Source of the DNA: Prado023 sp963753075
GTDB lineage: Bacteria > Actinomycetota > Actinomycetes > S36-B12 > CAIYMF01
NCBI GenBank assembly: GCA_963753075.1
Contig: CAVWAR010000010.1
Coordinates: 124,001-188,000 of the forward strand
Direction of reading: 5' to 3'
DNA: 64,000 bases
Shown here piece by piece: positions 34,373 to 43,354 of the stretch (position 1 is the first letter of the stretch; every line of letters starts with the position of its first letter). The notes beneath the pieces were generated by a model. It made no database searches and was not told where the DNA came from. It was given only the letters and a program-made list of their open reading frames with translations. The translations under genes were made by a program, and so were the position numbers.

Positions 34373-36135
34373 GACGCCACCCGCCCCGGCACTGACAACC
34401 GGTCCAGGGCCGCGACGACCTCATCGCGTCGCTGTTCGATGCCGGCAACATCCTGCGAGTCGGTCTCGTCGCGGGCGCGGACGATGGGTCCCCAGTCGAC
34501 CTCCTCGATCACGGATGCCAGCGCCCCGCCCTCGATCAGGGCCTGGCACCTGTCGTGGATGGCGAGCACGGCATCAACCAGCGCAGCGCCCTTCTCCGGC
34601 GAGCACACCGCGTCGTTGCGCGACAGCGCGCTCTGCTGCAGGACGGCCTCCCGGACCAGCCGGCCGGTCAGCATCACCATCCGCTCGGATCCGGGCAGCG
34701 AGCCCACGCCGACGAGGTCGGCCAGCGCCGAGAGCCGGTCGGCGTCCGCGACCAGGGACAGCACGCGGCCGCGGCGATGTGCCCATTCGGGGTCACCGCG
34801 CGCGGCATGCCACGAACCCACCGGCGCGGCGTCCCGGGAGAAGGAGGTGGTCCACGACACCGCGGGGTAGTGCCGGGCGTAGGCCAGGTCACGGTCAAGG
34901 GACCACACGCTGCGCACGAACCGTTCCGTGTTGGCCGTCACCGGCTCGGTGGCATCCCCACCGGGTGGCGACACCGCCCCGATCACGGTCACGGACCCCT
35001 GGCGCCCGCCGAGGGTGCGCACGTGGCCGGCGCGTTCGTAGAAGGCGGCCAGCGCCGAGCCGAGGCTGGCCGGGTACCCCTCCTCAGCCGGCAAGGAGCC
35101 GGAGCGGGACGCGAACTCGCGCAGGGCCTCGGCCCAACGTGACGTGGAGTCGGCGATGACCACCGCGTGCAGGCCCATGTCCCGGAAGTACTCCCCGACG
35201 GTCATCCCGGTGTAGACGCTGGCCTCGCGGGCCATCATCGGCATGTTCGACGTGTTGGCGATCACGACGGTGCGCTGGATGAGTGGACCCCCCGTGCGCG
35301 GGTCGACGAGCTCGGCCAGCTCCGCGACCACGTCGGCCATCTCGTTGCCACGCTCGCCGCAGCCGACGTAGACGATGACGTCGGCCGTGCACCACTTCGC
35401 CACCTGCTGCAGCAGCACCGTCTTGCCCGTGCCGAACCCGCCGGGGACCGCCGCTGAGCTGCCGAGGGCCACGGGGTACAGCAGGTCGAGCACGCGCTGG
35501 CCGGTGACCAGTGGTGCGCCGCCATCGATCCGACCCCGGTGGGGGCGGGGCTGGCGCACGGGCCAGCGCTGGCCCATCCGGACCTGCTGCCCGCCGACCA
35601 CCGCAAGCGTCGCCTGTGCGTCGTACCGACCGGTCGCGACGATCTGCTCCACGGTGCCGGCGCATCCATGCGGGACGAGCACCCGGAGTTCCAGAGGCCC
35701 CCCGGGCCGCATGATGCCCACGGTGTCACCGGCGGCGAGTTCCTCGCCCACCGCGACCGTCGCCTCGAAGTCCCAGGTACGGCCATCACTGCGCTGGCCG
35801 TCTCCCGGGGTCAGCCAGGTACCCGCTCCGTGCAGGGGTCGCAGCAGCCCGTCGAACGTCCCGCCCAGCAGGCCGGGGCCCAGCGAGGCGGACAACGGTT
35901 GTCCGATCGCTGAGGTCACGTCCCCGGGGGCCAGCCCACCGGTGTACTCGTAGGCCTGGACGGTGGCCACCCCGTCGGTGATCGACACGATCTCCCCCGG
36001 GAGGTGCTGCACCCCGAGTTCGACCAGCTCCGACATCGCCACATCGACCAGTCCGGTGACCTCCACGAGCGGGCCGCTGACTCGCAGGACGCGGCCGGTC
36101 GTTCTGGATTCGGGCAGTCCGGACCGCGCTGTCAT
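34369..36135 (-). CDS. atpA: V/A-type ATP synthase subunit A (catalytic)
   Basis: A 588-residue protein. It has an N-terminal beta barrel (RVLRVSGPLVEVTGL), the non-homologous insert region and the P-loop PGGFGTGKTVLLQQVAKW, then YVGCGERGNEMADV (catalytic Glu), ADSTSRWAEALRE and YPASLGSALAAFYERAG. The P-loop reads GGFGTGKT rather than the more common GPFGSGKT. It hydrolyses or makes ATP on the cytoplasmic head. The length is normal for the family. It overlaps subunit E upstream and B downstream by 4 bases. Confidence 0.96.
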   Translation of the reverse strand: MTARSGLPESRTTGRVLRVSGPLVEVTGLVDVAMSELVELGVQHLPGEIVSITDGVATVQAYEYTGGLAPGDVTSAIGQPLSASLGPGLLGGTFDGLLRPLHGAGTWLTPGDGQRSDGRTWDFEATVAVGEELAAGDTVGIMRPGGPLELRVLVPHGCAGTVEQIVATGRYDAQATLAVVGGQQVRMGQRWPVRQPRPHRGRIDGGAPLVTGQRVLDLLYPVALGSSAAVPGGFGTGKTVLLQQVAKWCTADVIVYVGCGERGNEMADVVAELAELVDPRTGGPLIQRTVVIANTSNMPMMAREASVYTGMTVGEYFRDMGLHAVVIADSTSRWAEALREFASRSGSLPAEEGYPASLGSALAAFYERAGHVRTLGGRQGSVTVIGAVSPPGGDATEPVTANTERFVRSVWSLDRDLAYARHYPAVSWTTSFSRDAAPVGSWHAARGDPEWAHRRGRVLSLVADADRLSALADLVGVGSLPGSERMVMLTGRLVREAVLQQSALSRNDAVCSPEKGAALVDAVLAIHDRCQALIEGGALASVIEEVDWGPIVRARDETDSQDVAGIEQRRDEVVAALDRLSVPGRVAS

Positions 36136-36716
36136 GGCGCCCAGAGCTCCGCGATGTCTGCGCCGAGATCGTCGATCAGGTCATCGGCCAGCGCGTCCAG
36201 CCCGAACTCCAGCCTGCGATCGTCGGCGTGCGCCGCGATGCCACCTCGGGGCAGTTCGACGATCCGCGCGCCGGGTCCGAGCTGGGCCTCGGCGCGAGCC
36301 CGCAGCGCGGCGACCAGGGCGGGGTACCCCGGGTCGTCCTTCAGGCCGCAGACGGCGTCCCGGGCTGCCCTCCGGGCGGACTCGTGGGCCTCCTGCTGCG
36401 CGGCCAGGAGCAGGGCGCGGGCCTCCCGCTCGGCGCGGGCTCGTTCAGCGGACAGCACGTTGGCGGCGTCGGTGGCGCCCTTGGCCCGGGCCTCGGCCCG
36501 GATCGACTCAGCCTCGGCGCGGTCCCGCGCCACGGTCGCCGCGGCATCCGCATCGGCCTGGGCCAGCACCTCGGCGGCCTCCCGCTCGGCGCGCTCGATC
36601 AGTGTCGCGATCAGGGGAGCCAGGGGGTCGGTCGGGGTGGGCGCGGAATCGGTGGCGACGGGCACCTGGCCGGTTCGGGGGGGCGCAGGGCCGTTGGGGG
36701 AGGCGTCGGTCGTCAT
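36132..36716 (-). CDS. atpE: V/A-type ATP synthase subunit E (peripheral stalk)
   Basis: A 194-residue protein: a 30-residue Pro-rich N-terminus, an Ala/Glu/Arg-rich coiled coil over about residues 35-120 (IERAEREAAEVLAQADADAA and on), then a globular C-terminus with GYPALVAALRARAEAQLGPG. This is the usual plan of subunit E, which links the head to subunit I with subunit G/H. The start overlaps the subunit F stop. The call rests on composition and position more than on motifs. Confidence 0.75.
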   Translation of the reverse strand: MTTDASPNGPAPPRTGQVPVATDSAPTPTDPLAPLIATLIERAEREAAEVLAQADADAAATVARDRAEAESIRAEARAKGATDAANVLSAERARAEREARALLLAAQQEAHESARRAARDAVCGLKDDPGYPALVAALRARAEAQLGPGARIVELPRGGIAAHADDRRLEFGLDALADDLIDDLGADIAELWAP

Positions 36717-36925
36717 TGCGGCATCACGACCGTCAACCGTCCAGCCGGGACCTCACCCAGGACCGTGGAGGCACGTTCGGTCAGGATCACCATGACCACG
36801 CCCTCGGGAAGCCGCGACCAGCTGGCATGGACCTCCTCGGGGGAGTCGGCAGGCATCACGAGCACCCCAGCCAGACCCAGGCCCTGCACGCGCTGGGCCT
36901 CCCCGATCGCGGCGATGCCGCCCAT
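36713..36925 (-). CDS. atpF: V/A-type ATP synthase subunit F (short)
   Basis: A 70-residue protein, shorter than the usual 100 or so residues. The fold pattern is recognisable: IAAIGEAQRVQGLGLAGV (strand-helix), then VVMVILTERASTVL and a final TVVMPQ. Subunit F sits on the central stalk beside D and regulates ATPase activity, partly by its C-terminal helix, which seems to be missing here. It sits one base from the K gene and overlaps E. Confidence 0.72.
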   Translation of the reverse strand: MGGIAAIGEAQRVQGLGLAGVLVMPADSPEEVHASWSRLPEGVVMVILTERASTVLGEVPAGRLTVVMPQ

Positions 36926-36926
36926 G

Positions 36927-37358
36927 TCAGGCGTATCCCATGAGGATGATCGCGACGATCAGGCCGTAGATCGCGATCCCCTCGGCCAGGCCGACGATGA
37001 CCATGGCGCGGCCGAAGAGCTCGGGTCGCTCACTCATCGTGGCCAGCGCTGCCGACCCGGTGCTCGCCACTGCGATCGCCGCACCGATGCACGACCCGGC
37101 GACGGCGATCGATGCGCCGAGCAGCGCCGCCCAGTTCGAGCTCGAGTCCGACGTCGAGGTGGAGTCCGCAGCGGCGCCCATCGCCACCACGGGGTCCGCG
37201 TTGGTCACCAGCACCAGGACGACGGCGGCCAATGCCGCCAGCGCCACGCTGAACCCGAGGATCACCCGCAGTGCCGCTCCGGATCCGCTGCGCACGGCAA
37301 CGCGGACGGCCATCGCGACGATGACCAGGACAGGGAGGCAGATCAACCACACGGTCAC
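36927..37358 (-). CDS. atpK: V/A-type ATP synthase proteolipid subunit K (c ring)
   Basis: A 143-residue protein with four hydrophobic helices. The GTG start overlaps the subunit I stop (GTGA). The C-terminal hairpin is a normal proteolipid: AAIAVASTGSAALATMSERPELFG, then VGLAEGIAIYGLIVAIIL with the ion-carrying glutamate. The first two helices (about residues 3-22 and 28-50) have no acidic residue and could be a leader or a degenerate hairpin. A Ser/Asp/Thr-rich loop joins the halves. The coupling ion cannot be read securely. Confidence 0.85.
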   Translation of the reverse strand: MTVWLICLPVLVIVAMAVRVAVRSGSGAALRVILGFSVALAALAAVVLVLVTNADPVVAMGAAADSTSTSDSSSNWAALLGASIAVAGSCIGAAIAVASTGSAALATMSERPELFGRAMVIVGLAEGIAIYGLIVAIILMGYA

Positions 37359-38752
37359 GGGACACGCTCCTCGGTGGTGGGGACGAACCAGGGCCGGAAC
37401 GCCCGGCCCTCGGAGACGAAGATCTTGGAGAACAGCTCGTAGTACTCCAGGCGCATCGCCTGGACGCCGGAGACCACTCCCTCGAGGACGAACGTCACGA
37501 CGTTTCCAAGCAGGAAGACTGCAACTGCGGCAAGCATGGCCAGGCCGCCCATGCCCCACAGCGCGGTCGTGCCGTCCCACACCATCGCAAGCAGTGCCGC
37601 GTGGGCAAGGCCGAATGCGGCCAACCGGGCGAAGGAGATCAGGTTCGTGCCCAACCGGATGACCCCGTCGAAGAGCTCGACACCGGCCTCGGCGGCGCCA
37701 GCTCCACCTCCGCTGGAGGCGGCGAACAGCCCGATGTAGGACAGGACCAGCCCGCCGATCCCAACGGCCACGCCGGCCGTGACCAGCGACGAGGACCCCG
37801 AGTAGACCCCCAGCCCGAGAAGCCCGAGGGCGAGGAACACGACGATCCCGGCCACGCCGGACGAGGAGACCAGCGCGAGGCGCCACCCCCCCTCGCGCCA
37901 CCGGTTGATCGTGCCGATCACGTAGGCGCCGGCCAGCATGCAGGCCCCGATGCCGACGGCGATGCCCAACAGCAGGGTGGGATCCTCCAGCGGGTCGAAC
38001 CAGAGGACGGGCAGCACCCCGGTGGGTCCGAAGAACTGCCCGAACAGCACGCCGAAGACGATGGCCATCACCGCAGAGCCCACGACGAACGGCCAGATCC
38101 TGCGGATCGCGGACAGCTTGGGGATCCGGTCGGCGGCCAGCAGCACGCCGGCGATGAGCAGCAGCGTGCCCTGACCGGCGTCGGCGAACATCATCCCGAA
38201 CATGACCGCGAACGCCAGGCCGGCCAGCACCGTCGGGTCCACGTCCTCGTAGGGGACGGTCGCGTACGTGTCCACCAGTGGCGCGAACGACTTGTTGAGC
38301 CGGCCCTTGGAGTGCACGAGTGACGGCGTGTCAACGCCGCGCGGCGAGGGCAGCGGCACGATGGCGCCACCATGCGGAGCCAGGACCCCGGCCAGCGGCT
38401 CGACCTCGGCAGCGGGTGTCCACCCGAGGACGCCACACACCTCTCCCCGGCTCACAGCCGCGGCGGCGCGCACCTCGAGCTGGGACTCCCCGGTGATCAG
38501 GTCGGTCCGCCCAGCCGCAGCCAGCGCCTCGACATCAGGGCGGGTCCGGACCAGCGTGGCCTCGGTGTCCTCATCGTGGGGCAACGCCACGAGCATCCGC
38601 GCCGCGGGGCCCGCCTCCGCCTCCGGGGCGGTCTCGATCTCAGCAGTGCCACGGCCTGCGACCTCAACGAGGACGTCGCGCAGGCTCTCGGCCGGGGCAA
38701 GGATCGCCACCCGGCGCATGCGGACCGGCTCGAAGGACTCACGCGAGGGCAT
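37355..38752 (-). CDS. atpI: V/A-type ATP synthase subunit I (a subunit), compact
   Basis: A 465-residue protein; the family is usually 600 or more. The start at 38752 has GGAGG upstream and overlaps the C gene by 14 bases. The cytoplasmic N-domain is cut to about 180 residues. The junction VPYEDVDPTVLAGLAFAVMF and MFADAGQGTLLL is standard, followed by about seven membrane helices. The arginine in LISFARLAAFGLAHA is the likely ion-channel Arg. The C-terminus YYELFSKIFVSEGRAFRPW is also conserved. It forms the stator half-channels against the K ring. Confidence 0.9.
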   Translation of the reverse strand: MPSRESFEPVRMRRVAILAPAESLRDVLVEVAGRGTAEIETAPEAEAGPAARMLVALPHDEDTEATLVRTRPDVEALAAAGRTDLITGESQLEVRAAAAVSRGEVCGVLGWTPAAEVEPLAGVLAPHGGAIVPLPSPRGVDTPSLVHSKGRLNKSFAPLVDTYATVPYEDVDPTVLAGLAFAVMFGMMFADAGQGTLLLIAGVLLAADRIPKLSAIRRIWPFVVGSAVMAIVFGVLFGQFFGPTGVLPVLWFDPLEDPTLLLGIAVGIGACMLAGAYVIGTINRWREGGWRLALVSSSGVAGIVVFLALGLLGLGVYSGSSSLVTAGVAVGIGGLVLSYIGLFAASSGGGAGAAEAGVELFDGVIRLGTNLISFARLAAFGLAHAALLAMVWDGTTALWGMGGLAMLAAVAVFLLGNVVTFVLEGVVSGVQAMRLEYYELFSKIFVSEGRAFRPWFVPTTEERVP

Positions 38753-39674
38753 CGAAGGCCTCCATCGCATGAGCGGTCGATGCGCCGCCGCGCGCCGCAA
38801 CCTCGAGGGCCCCCCGCACATGCCACGCATCGGCTGCCAGCACCGCGACGGCTCCGATGACCGGGTCCGACGAGGTCAAGGGCGCCCGCAGGAGCGCGAA
38901 GCCGTCGGCGGCGACCCGCGTCCACCACGCGGTCTCCGCCCGCCACAGGTCCCCGGGATCATCGATCTGCTCGAGCGGCCACTGCGCATCCGTGGGCACA
39001 CGTTCGGCGAAGCCCTGCAGCGTGCTGGTTGCCTGCCAGCGCGTGCCGAGCAGGGGAGTGGCGATCAGGGCTGCTGACTCCGCGATCCGTGACCGGTCGA
39101 GCAGGTGCTCACGGGCGACCATCAGGGCGGCGGCCCCGGCGGCCCAGGAGCGTGCCCGCGGGACGCTCGCCGAGACCCGTGCCGCCCAGGACAGGCGCAT
39201 GCCCAGGCGGACCCCGTCGGCGGTGTCGGAGCCGGGGTCGCCCCATGCGGAACGCGACAGCAGCTGACGCATCTCTGCCGCGGACGCCGCCCCGGAGAGC
39301 ATCGTCCACGACGTGGCCAGGCCCCCGAGCCGGAAGGCCGGTTCGGGGGCGCCGCCGTCGATCTCCCGGAGGCGCTCGTCGACGTTGGCCACCTCGAAGC
39401 CGCCGGCGAGTACGCGCAGGATCCGCGCGTCCCCACGGGGGAGCCAGCCGGCCAGCACCCGGGTGTGCCAGAGCGTTGTCGCGACCACCGCGTGCTGGGC
39501 CTGTGCCAGGGTCTGCCCGCTGCGGACGTCGTGGCCGTACGGCGAGGTCGCCAGGGCATCGATGGCCATATCCAGCGTTGATCGGGCCGCAAGTTCACGC
39601 GCCCCGGCGGAACCGACCCGTCGTTGGACCATGGCGCGGGAGCGCACACTGGCCGCCACCCACTTGGCGGTCAT
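38739..39674 (-). CDS. atpC: V/A-type ATP synthase subunit C (AC39-like)
   Basis: A 311-residue, Ala-rich all-helical protein between the stator gene and subunit I. The pattern of three related helical segments (VATTLWHTRVLAGWLPRG, LGGLATSWTMLS, then AETAWWTRVAADGFALL) fits the subunit C/d socket that joins the stalk to the c ring. Sequence identity to the family looks low, so position in the operon carries much of the call. The ATG overlaps the upstream gene's stop. Confidence 0.7.
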   Translation of the reverse strand: MTAKWVAASVRSRAMVQRRVGSAGARELAARSTLDMAIDALATSPYGHDVRSGQTLAQAQHAVVATTLWHTRVLAGWLPRGDARILRVLAGGFEVANVDERLREIDGGAPEPAFRLGGLATSWTMLSGAASAAEMRQLLSRSAWGDPGSDTADGVRLGMRLSWAARVSASVPRARSWAAGAAALMVAREHLLDRSRIAESAALIATPLLGTRWQATSTLQGFAERVPTDAQWPLEQIDDPGDLWRAETAWWTRVAADGFALLRAPLTSSDPVIGAVAVLAADAWHVRGALEVAARGGASTAHAMEAFDALA

Positions 39675-40117
39675 GGTGCAGCCCCCGTGATCTCAGCGAT
39701 CCGGGCGCGTGCCTGCTCGCGAACCTGGGCGATCAGGACGGGCTGGCGCGCCGCTGCCTGTTCGGCAATTGCCGCTGCCTCCAGCTGGGCCTGGGCCCGG
39801 ATGCGTTCCGCGGACTCCTGACCGGCGGCATGCGCGGAGGCAGCTGCCGCGGATCGGTCCGCCTGGGCGTTGCGCTGGGCCTCGGCGATCAGGGTCCGGC
39901 CCTGCTCCTTGGCGGCCGCTCGCCGGCGGGCAGCCTCGGCCACCGCGGCAGACCTGATCGACTGGGCCTCGACCTGGGCATCCTCCAGGAGCGCGAGCAC
40001 ACCCTCGAGCTCGGCAGATCGCTCCGCGACCCGGTCCGCGGGGACCCCCGCGGCCGAGGGGGCACCCGGCGTGGCGCTCGGGCGCCACCGCTCAAGGATG
40101 TCGCGCGCGCTCACCAC
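39671..40117 (-). CDS. V/A-type ATP synthase subunit G/H-like stator protein
   Basis: A 148-residue coiled-coil protein rich in Ala, Glu, Gln and Arg (ERSAELEGVLALLEDAQVEA, then AAAKEQGRTLIAEAQRNAQA). It heads the ATPase operon, where subunit G/H is commonly found, and would pair with E as the peripheral stalk. The start is a choice: a GTG-GTG pair at 40117/40114 is preceded by AGGGGAGG, much better than the GTG at 40192, whose GGGAG is only three bases away. The call rests on composition and place. Confidence 0.65.
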   Translation of the reverse strand: MVSARDILERWRPSATPGAPSAAGVPADRVAERSAELEGVLALLEDAQVEAQSIRSAAVAEAARRRAAAKEQGRTLIAEAQRNAQADRSAAAASAHAAGQESAERIRAQAQLEAAAIAEQAAARQPVLIAQVREQARARIAEITGAAP

Positions 40118-40219
40118 GGAACCTCCCCTCGGAAGGTCAACTCGTCTCAAGTCTGTTCGGCTCACATCGACGGGGGAAGGGTCGTTGGTCACCTGCTCCC
40201 GGGCAGGCCACCGCGGCGG

Positions 40220-41477
40220 CTACAGCCCTGAGTTGCTCAGGAACTCCTGCATCGCTGCGGCGTATGCCTCGGGATCGACGTTCCAGCTGCCCACATGCTG
40301 GGCGTCGGCCTGCTCGACGAGTGTGGCGGTCGCCCCCATCGCCACTGCGAGATCGCGAGCCACTGACGGTGCGACCACAGTGTCCATCCCGCCCTGGTAG
40401 ATCAGGGTCGGGGCAGCGATCTGGTCGGCCGCGGCCAGGCGGTTGTAGTCGTCGAAGTCGAGCCCGAACCTCAGCTCGGTCACAAGCATGGCCAGCGACT
40501 CCAGTGACTCCGGGATGGGCAGGCCCACCACGGGCAGGCTGCGCGTGTCACCCTGGGCATCGATGTTCGCGGCCAGGTCGGCCGGGGGCGAGTCCAGGAT
40601 CACCGCGTCGATCACATCGGCCTGTGGGCTGGTCTCGAGGTAGGCCAGGGACACTGCTGCCCCGTGGCTCACGCCAGCGAGGATGATGCTCTCCGCACCT
40701 TCTTGCTGGGCGTACTGGACCGCGGCCTCGACCTGCGGGACCTCGATGGTCCCGTAGCCGTACAGCTCATCAGCGGGCCGAGGTGCCACAGGGTCGTTCG
40801 CGTACGTGATGAGCAGGCAGGTCACGCCGCGTTCGTGCAGGGTCGTGGCCATTCTGAGCATCTCGGGCGGGTACCCGCCCTTTCCGTGGACGAGGATGGC
40901 CCAGGCCGCCGATGACCCGGGGATCACCCATCGCGGGGTAGGCGATCCCGTCGGAGTCGATCTCGACCTCGGCGTACTCGAGGCCGAGCTGGTCCGGGTT
41001 GGTCCACACGTCACGGTTGACGCCCGCCGGTGCTCCGCTCTCCGGAACCTCACCCACGAGGTCGAGGATGGGCCGGGTCACGGTGGCGCCCTCGGACGCG
41101 GTGGCCGGTCCGGCGACGATCAGCGTGTCGCCCACCTGGATCCCGACCGTCGCGTTGGCGTACTTGTCCGGGGTGGCGTGGTCCTCGTCGAGGGTCATGG
41201 TCACCAACCCCTCGACCCCGTCGGCGGGGGGTGTGATCTCTGTGAGCGTGCCCGTCTGCGTCGTGGCCGGAACGCCCGGGCTCACCTTGAAGACGTCATT
41301 GTGGACGACGCCCGAGAAGTAGTAGCTGCCGCCGATGTAGAAGACCGTCACCAGTGCTGCGGCCAGGCCCAGGAGGACCCACGGCCAGCGGCGGCGGTGG
41401 GGGCGTCCTGATCCGGCTGGGCTTCCCCCGGGGGAGGCGTTGTCTGGGGTTCGCCGGTCCTCGGCACGTGTCGTCAT
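40220..41477 (-). pseudogene. Membrane-anchored alpha/beta hydrolase, split by a frameshift near 40931
   Basis: Two frames together make one protein. The first (41477 to about 40930) encodes an N-terminal membrane helix (WVLLGLAAALVTVFYIGGSYYF) and a beta-rich domain ending DGIAYPA. The second (from about 40930 to 40220) continues WVIPGSSAAWAILVHGKGGYPPEML with the nucleophile motif LAGVSHGAAVSLAYL, an Asp/His-containing C-terminus (IYQGGMDTVVAP, DAQHVGSWN) and a normal stop. One extra base around 40931 separates them. It could be a sequencing error or a true inactivating mutation. The intact family is DUF1749/BAAT-like serine hydrolase; substrate unknown. Confidence 0.72.
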
Positions 41478-41573
41478 ATGTCCGTATTACGCCCCCCAGA
41501 TGGGCGATGACAGGGTCGAAGGGCCCTAGCGGCTTCTGAGTCCGAAGGATTGACGTACCGCCGACAGCCCCGG

Positions 41574-42050
41574 TCAGGTGTCAGCGTCAGCAACGTCGGC
41601 GACCTGCCCGCCCAGGGCGGCCACGAGTGCCCCGGAGTCCACGGTGAACGCGGTCCCGCTGGCCCCGCCGCCGATGGAGACCGGGCCGGGCGGGATCGCA
41701 GCGTCGGCGATGACCGGCCAGGCACGAGTCGAACCCAGGGGGGTGATCGTGCCGCGGACGTAGCCGGTGACCTTCAGCGCCACGTCCGCGCTCGGCATCG
41801 ACAGCCGGCTCACGCCGAGCAGCCCGCGGAGCTTCGGCCAGCTGATCGAGCGGCCACCGGGCACCAGGACGAACAGGAAGTCGTCGTCGGCGCGCCGCAC
41901 CACGAGCGTCTTGAGGACGCGATCTGGCGTGAGCCCACGAGCGGCGGCGGCCTCCGCAAGGCTCGACACGTGTCCGTGGGTGGTCACCTCGAAGGCGACG
42001 CCCGTTGCCGTGATGGCGGCGTGCGCGCGTTCGGAAGGGCTGGCATCCAT
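41574..42050 (-). CDS. YbaK/ProX-type aminoacyl-tRNA deacylase
   Basis: A 158-residue protein; AGGAGG before the ATG at 42050 fixes the start. It has the YbaK fold landmarks: GVAFEVTTHGHVSSLAEAAAARGL, VLKTLVVRRADDDFLFVLVPGGRSI (catalytic lysine in VLKTLV), then GYVRGTITPLGS and VSIGGGASGTAFTVD. These enzymes remove mischarged amino acids (Ala or Cys) from tRNA-Pro and similar. Free-standing and cytoplasmic. The next gene upstream is on the same strand, 158 bases away. Confidence 0.88.
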   Translation of the reverse strand: MDASPSERAHAAITATGVAFEVTTHGHVSSLAEAAAARGLTPDRVLKTLVVRRADDDFLFVLVPGGRSISWPKLRGLLGVSRLSMPSADVALKVTGYVRGTITPLGSTRAWPVIADAAIPPGPVSIGGGASGTAFTVDSGALVAALGGQVADVADADT

Positions 42051-42208
42051 ACCGACCTCCTGCCCACAGCGCGTTCCTTGGCGGTTCGCCCCCATCCTCG
42101 TGGCTGGCGCGGCAGGCGGCAACAAGGGATCAGCGGGGTCCTGGCCCGGCCCGCCCCGCCCCGCCTGCCCCCCACACTGTTTGTGCGGGTGGTGCGGGAA
42201 CGTGTGGC

Positions 42209-43261
42209 TCAGGTGCGCGTGCGGCCCTTCACTTGGTGCGCCGGCTCGGTGCGCACATCCAGCACGACGGCCACGGCCTCGGGGGGCTCGTCAGCCTGCC
42301 GCGTCGGGCTGGTGCTGCGCAGGTCGACAACGTCGCTCTCGGCGCGCGCAGGCTCCGCCCAGCGCGCCAGGTAGGACTGCCCGGCGTGGTGGGCCTCGAT
42401 CCGGTCCACCAGTCCGTCCAGCATGGTCATGATCCGGTCCGGGTGCTCCAGGGGTACGCAGTGCGAGCTCGCCAGCACGTGCACCTCGGAATTCTGAACC
42501 TCACGCGCATAGGCCAGCACGTCCTCCATGGAGGTGAGGGCGTCGATGGCCCCCGCGACGATCGTGACCGGCACCTCGATGAAGGAGGGGTCGATCCGGC
42601 CGTGCCGCTCGAGGGCGAGGGCGAGGTTGAAGTACCAGTCCCAGTCCTGGGCGAAGAACGCCTCGGTCCAGGGCTGAACATCCTTCACGTCCGCGATCGG
42701 GAGCACGACTCCGCTGTGCCGGATCACTTCCGCCAGCGGGCGGCCCCTGGGCACCACACGGCTGAGCATGTTCAACTGGGAGCCGAACGCCCGGCCGGTC
42801 CGCACGATTCCCAGCCCGAGCGGCCTGCGCAGCGGCCGAGGAACCAGTTGCGGGGCGAAGATCGTGTCGAATGTCCCGCCTGGGACGCCGGCCACCGACA
42901 GGATCCCCGCGACCCGATCCGGGTACTCGTTGGCCAGCTCGAAGGCGACGTTCACCCCGAGGGACCACGCGACCACGATCGCGTCCGGCCAGTTGAGGGC
43001 GTCGAGCAGCGCGACCGCGTCACCGACGTGATCCTCGATCTCGATGCGGGTGGGATCGGCCGGTCGATCCGAGCCGAGCACGCCGCGTTGGTTCCAGCCG
43101 GCGACCTGGTACCGACAGTCATCAGCGATCAGCCGTGGCCACGCCTCGGGGGGCACGCCCATCCCGTTGCAGACCAGGACGCGCGGTCCGTAGACGCTGT
43201 TGTTGTGCCACGCTGTGAGCCGCGTGCCGTCCCCAGCAACGAGGTCGAACTGCGAGTACAT
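42209..43261 (-). CDS. Alpha/beta-fold hydrolase
   Basis: A 350-residue cytoplasmic protein. The nucleophile elbow VVAWSLGVNVAFEL has Ser in S-L-G (a Ser-Leu-Gly in place of Gly-x-Ser-x-Gly), and VLVCNGMGVPPEAW gives the oxyanion hole. The Asp in TIVAGAIDALT and the His in VLASSHCVPLEHPD complete a triad. About 50 extra, charged C-terminal residues are disordered-looking. The start at 43261 lacks a ribosome site; a GACAGT seven bases upstream could be a leaderless -10. Substrate unknown. Confidence 0.8.
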   Translation of the reverse strand: MYSQFDLVAGDGTRLTAWHNNSVYGPRVLVCNGMGVPPEAWPRLIADDCRYQVAGWNQRGVLGSDRPADPTRIEIEDHVGDAVALLDALNWPDAIVVAWSLGVNVAFELANEYPDRVAGILSVAGVPGGTFDTIFAPQLVPRPLRRPLGLGIVRTGRAFGSQLNMLSRVVPRGRPLAEVIRHSGVVLPIADVKDVQPWTEAFFAQDWDWYFNLALALERHGRIDPSFIEVPVTIVAGAIDALTSMEDVLAYAREVQNSEVHVLASSHCVPLEHPDRIMTMLDGLVDRIEAHHAGQSYLARWAEPARAESDVVDLRSTSPTRQADEPPEAVAVVLDVRTEPAHQVKGRTRT

Positions 43262-43354
43262 GACAACGACTGTCGCACACCGGAGTCGGTTCCATGAAGT
43301 CCCCGGGTCTGTGAGAAGCCCCACGCAGTGGCGCTTTGCGGCCGCAGGACTTGC

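Noticed and set aside
40117..40192. Upstream GTG start for the first V-ATPase gene at 40192
   Set aside because: Its GGGAG is only three bases from the GTG, whereas the GTG pair at 40117/40114 has a consensus AGGGGAGG at better spacing.
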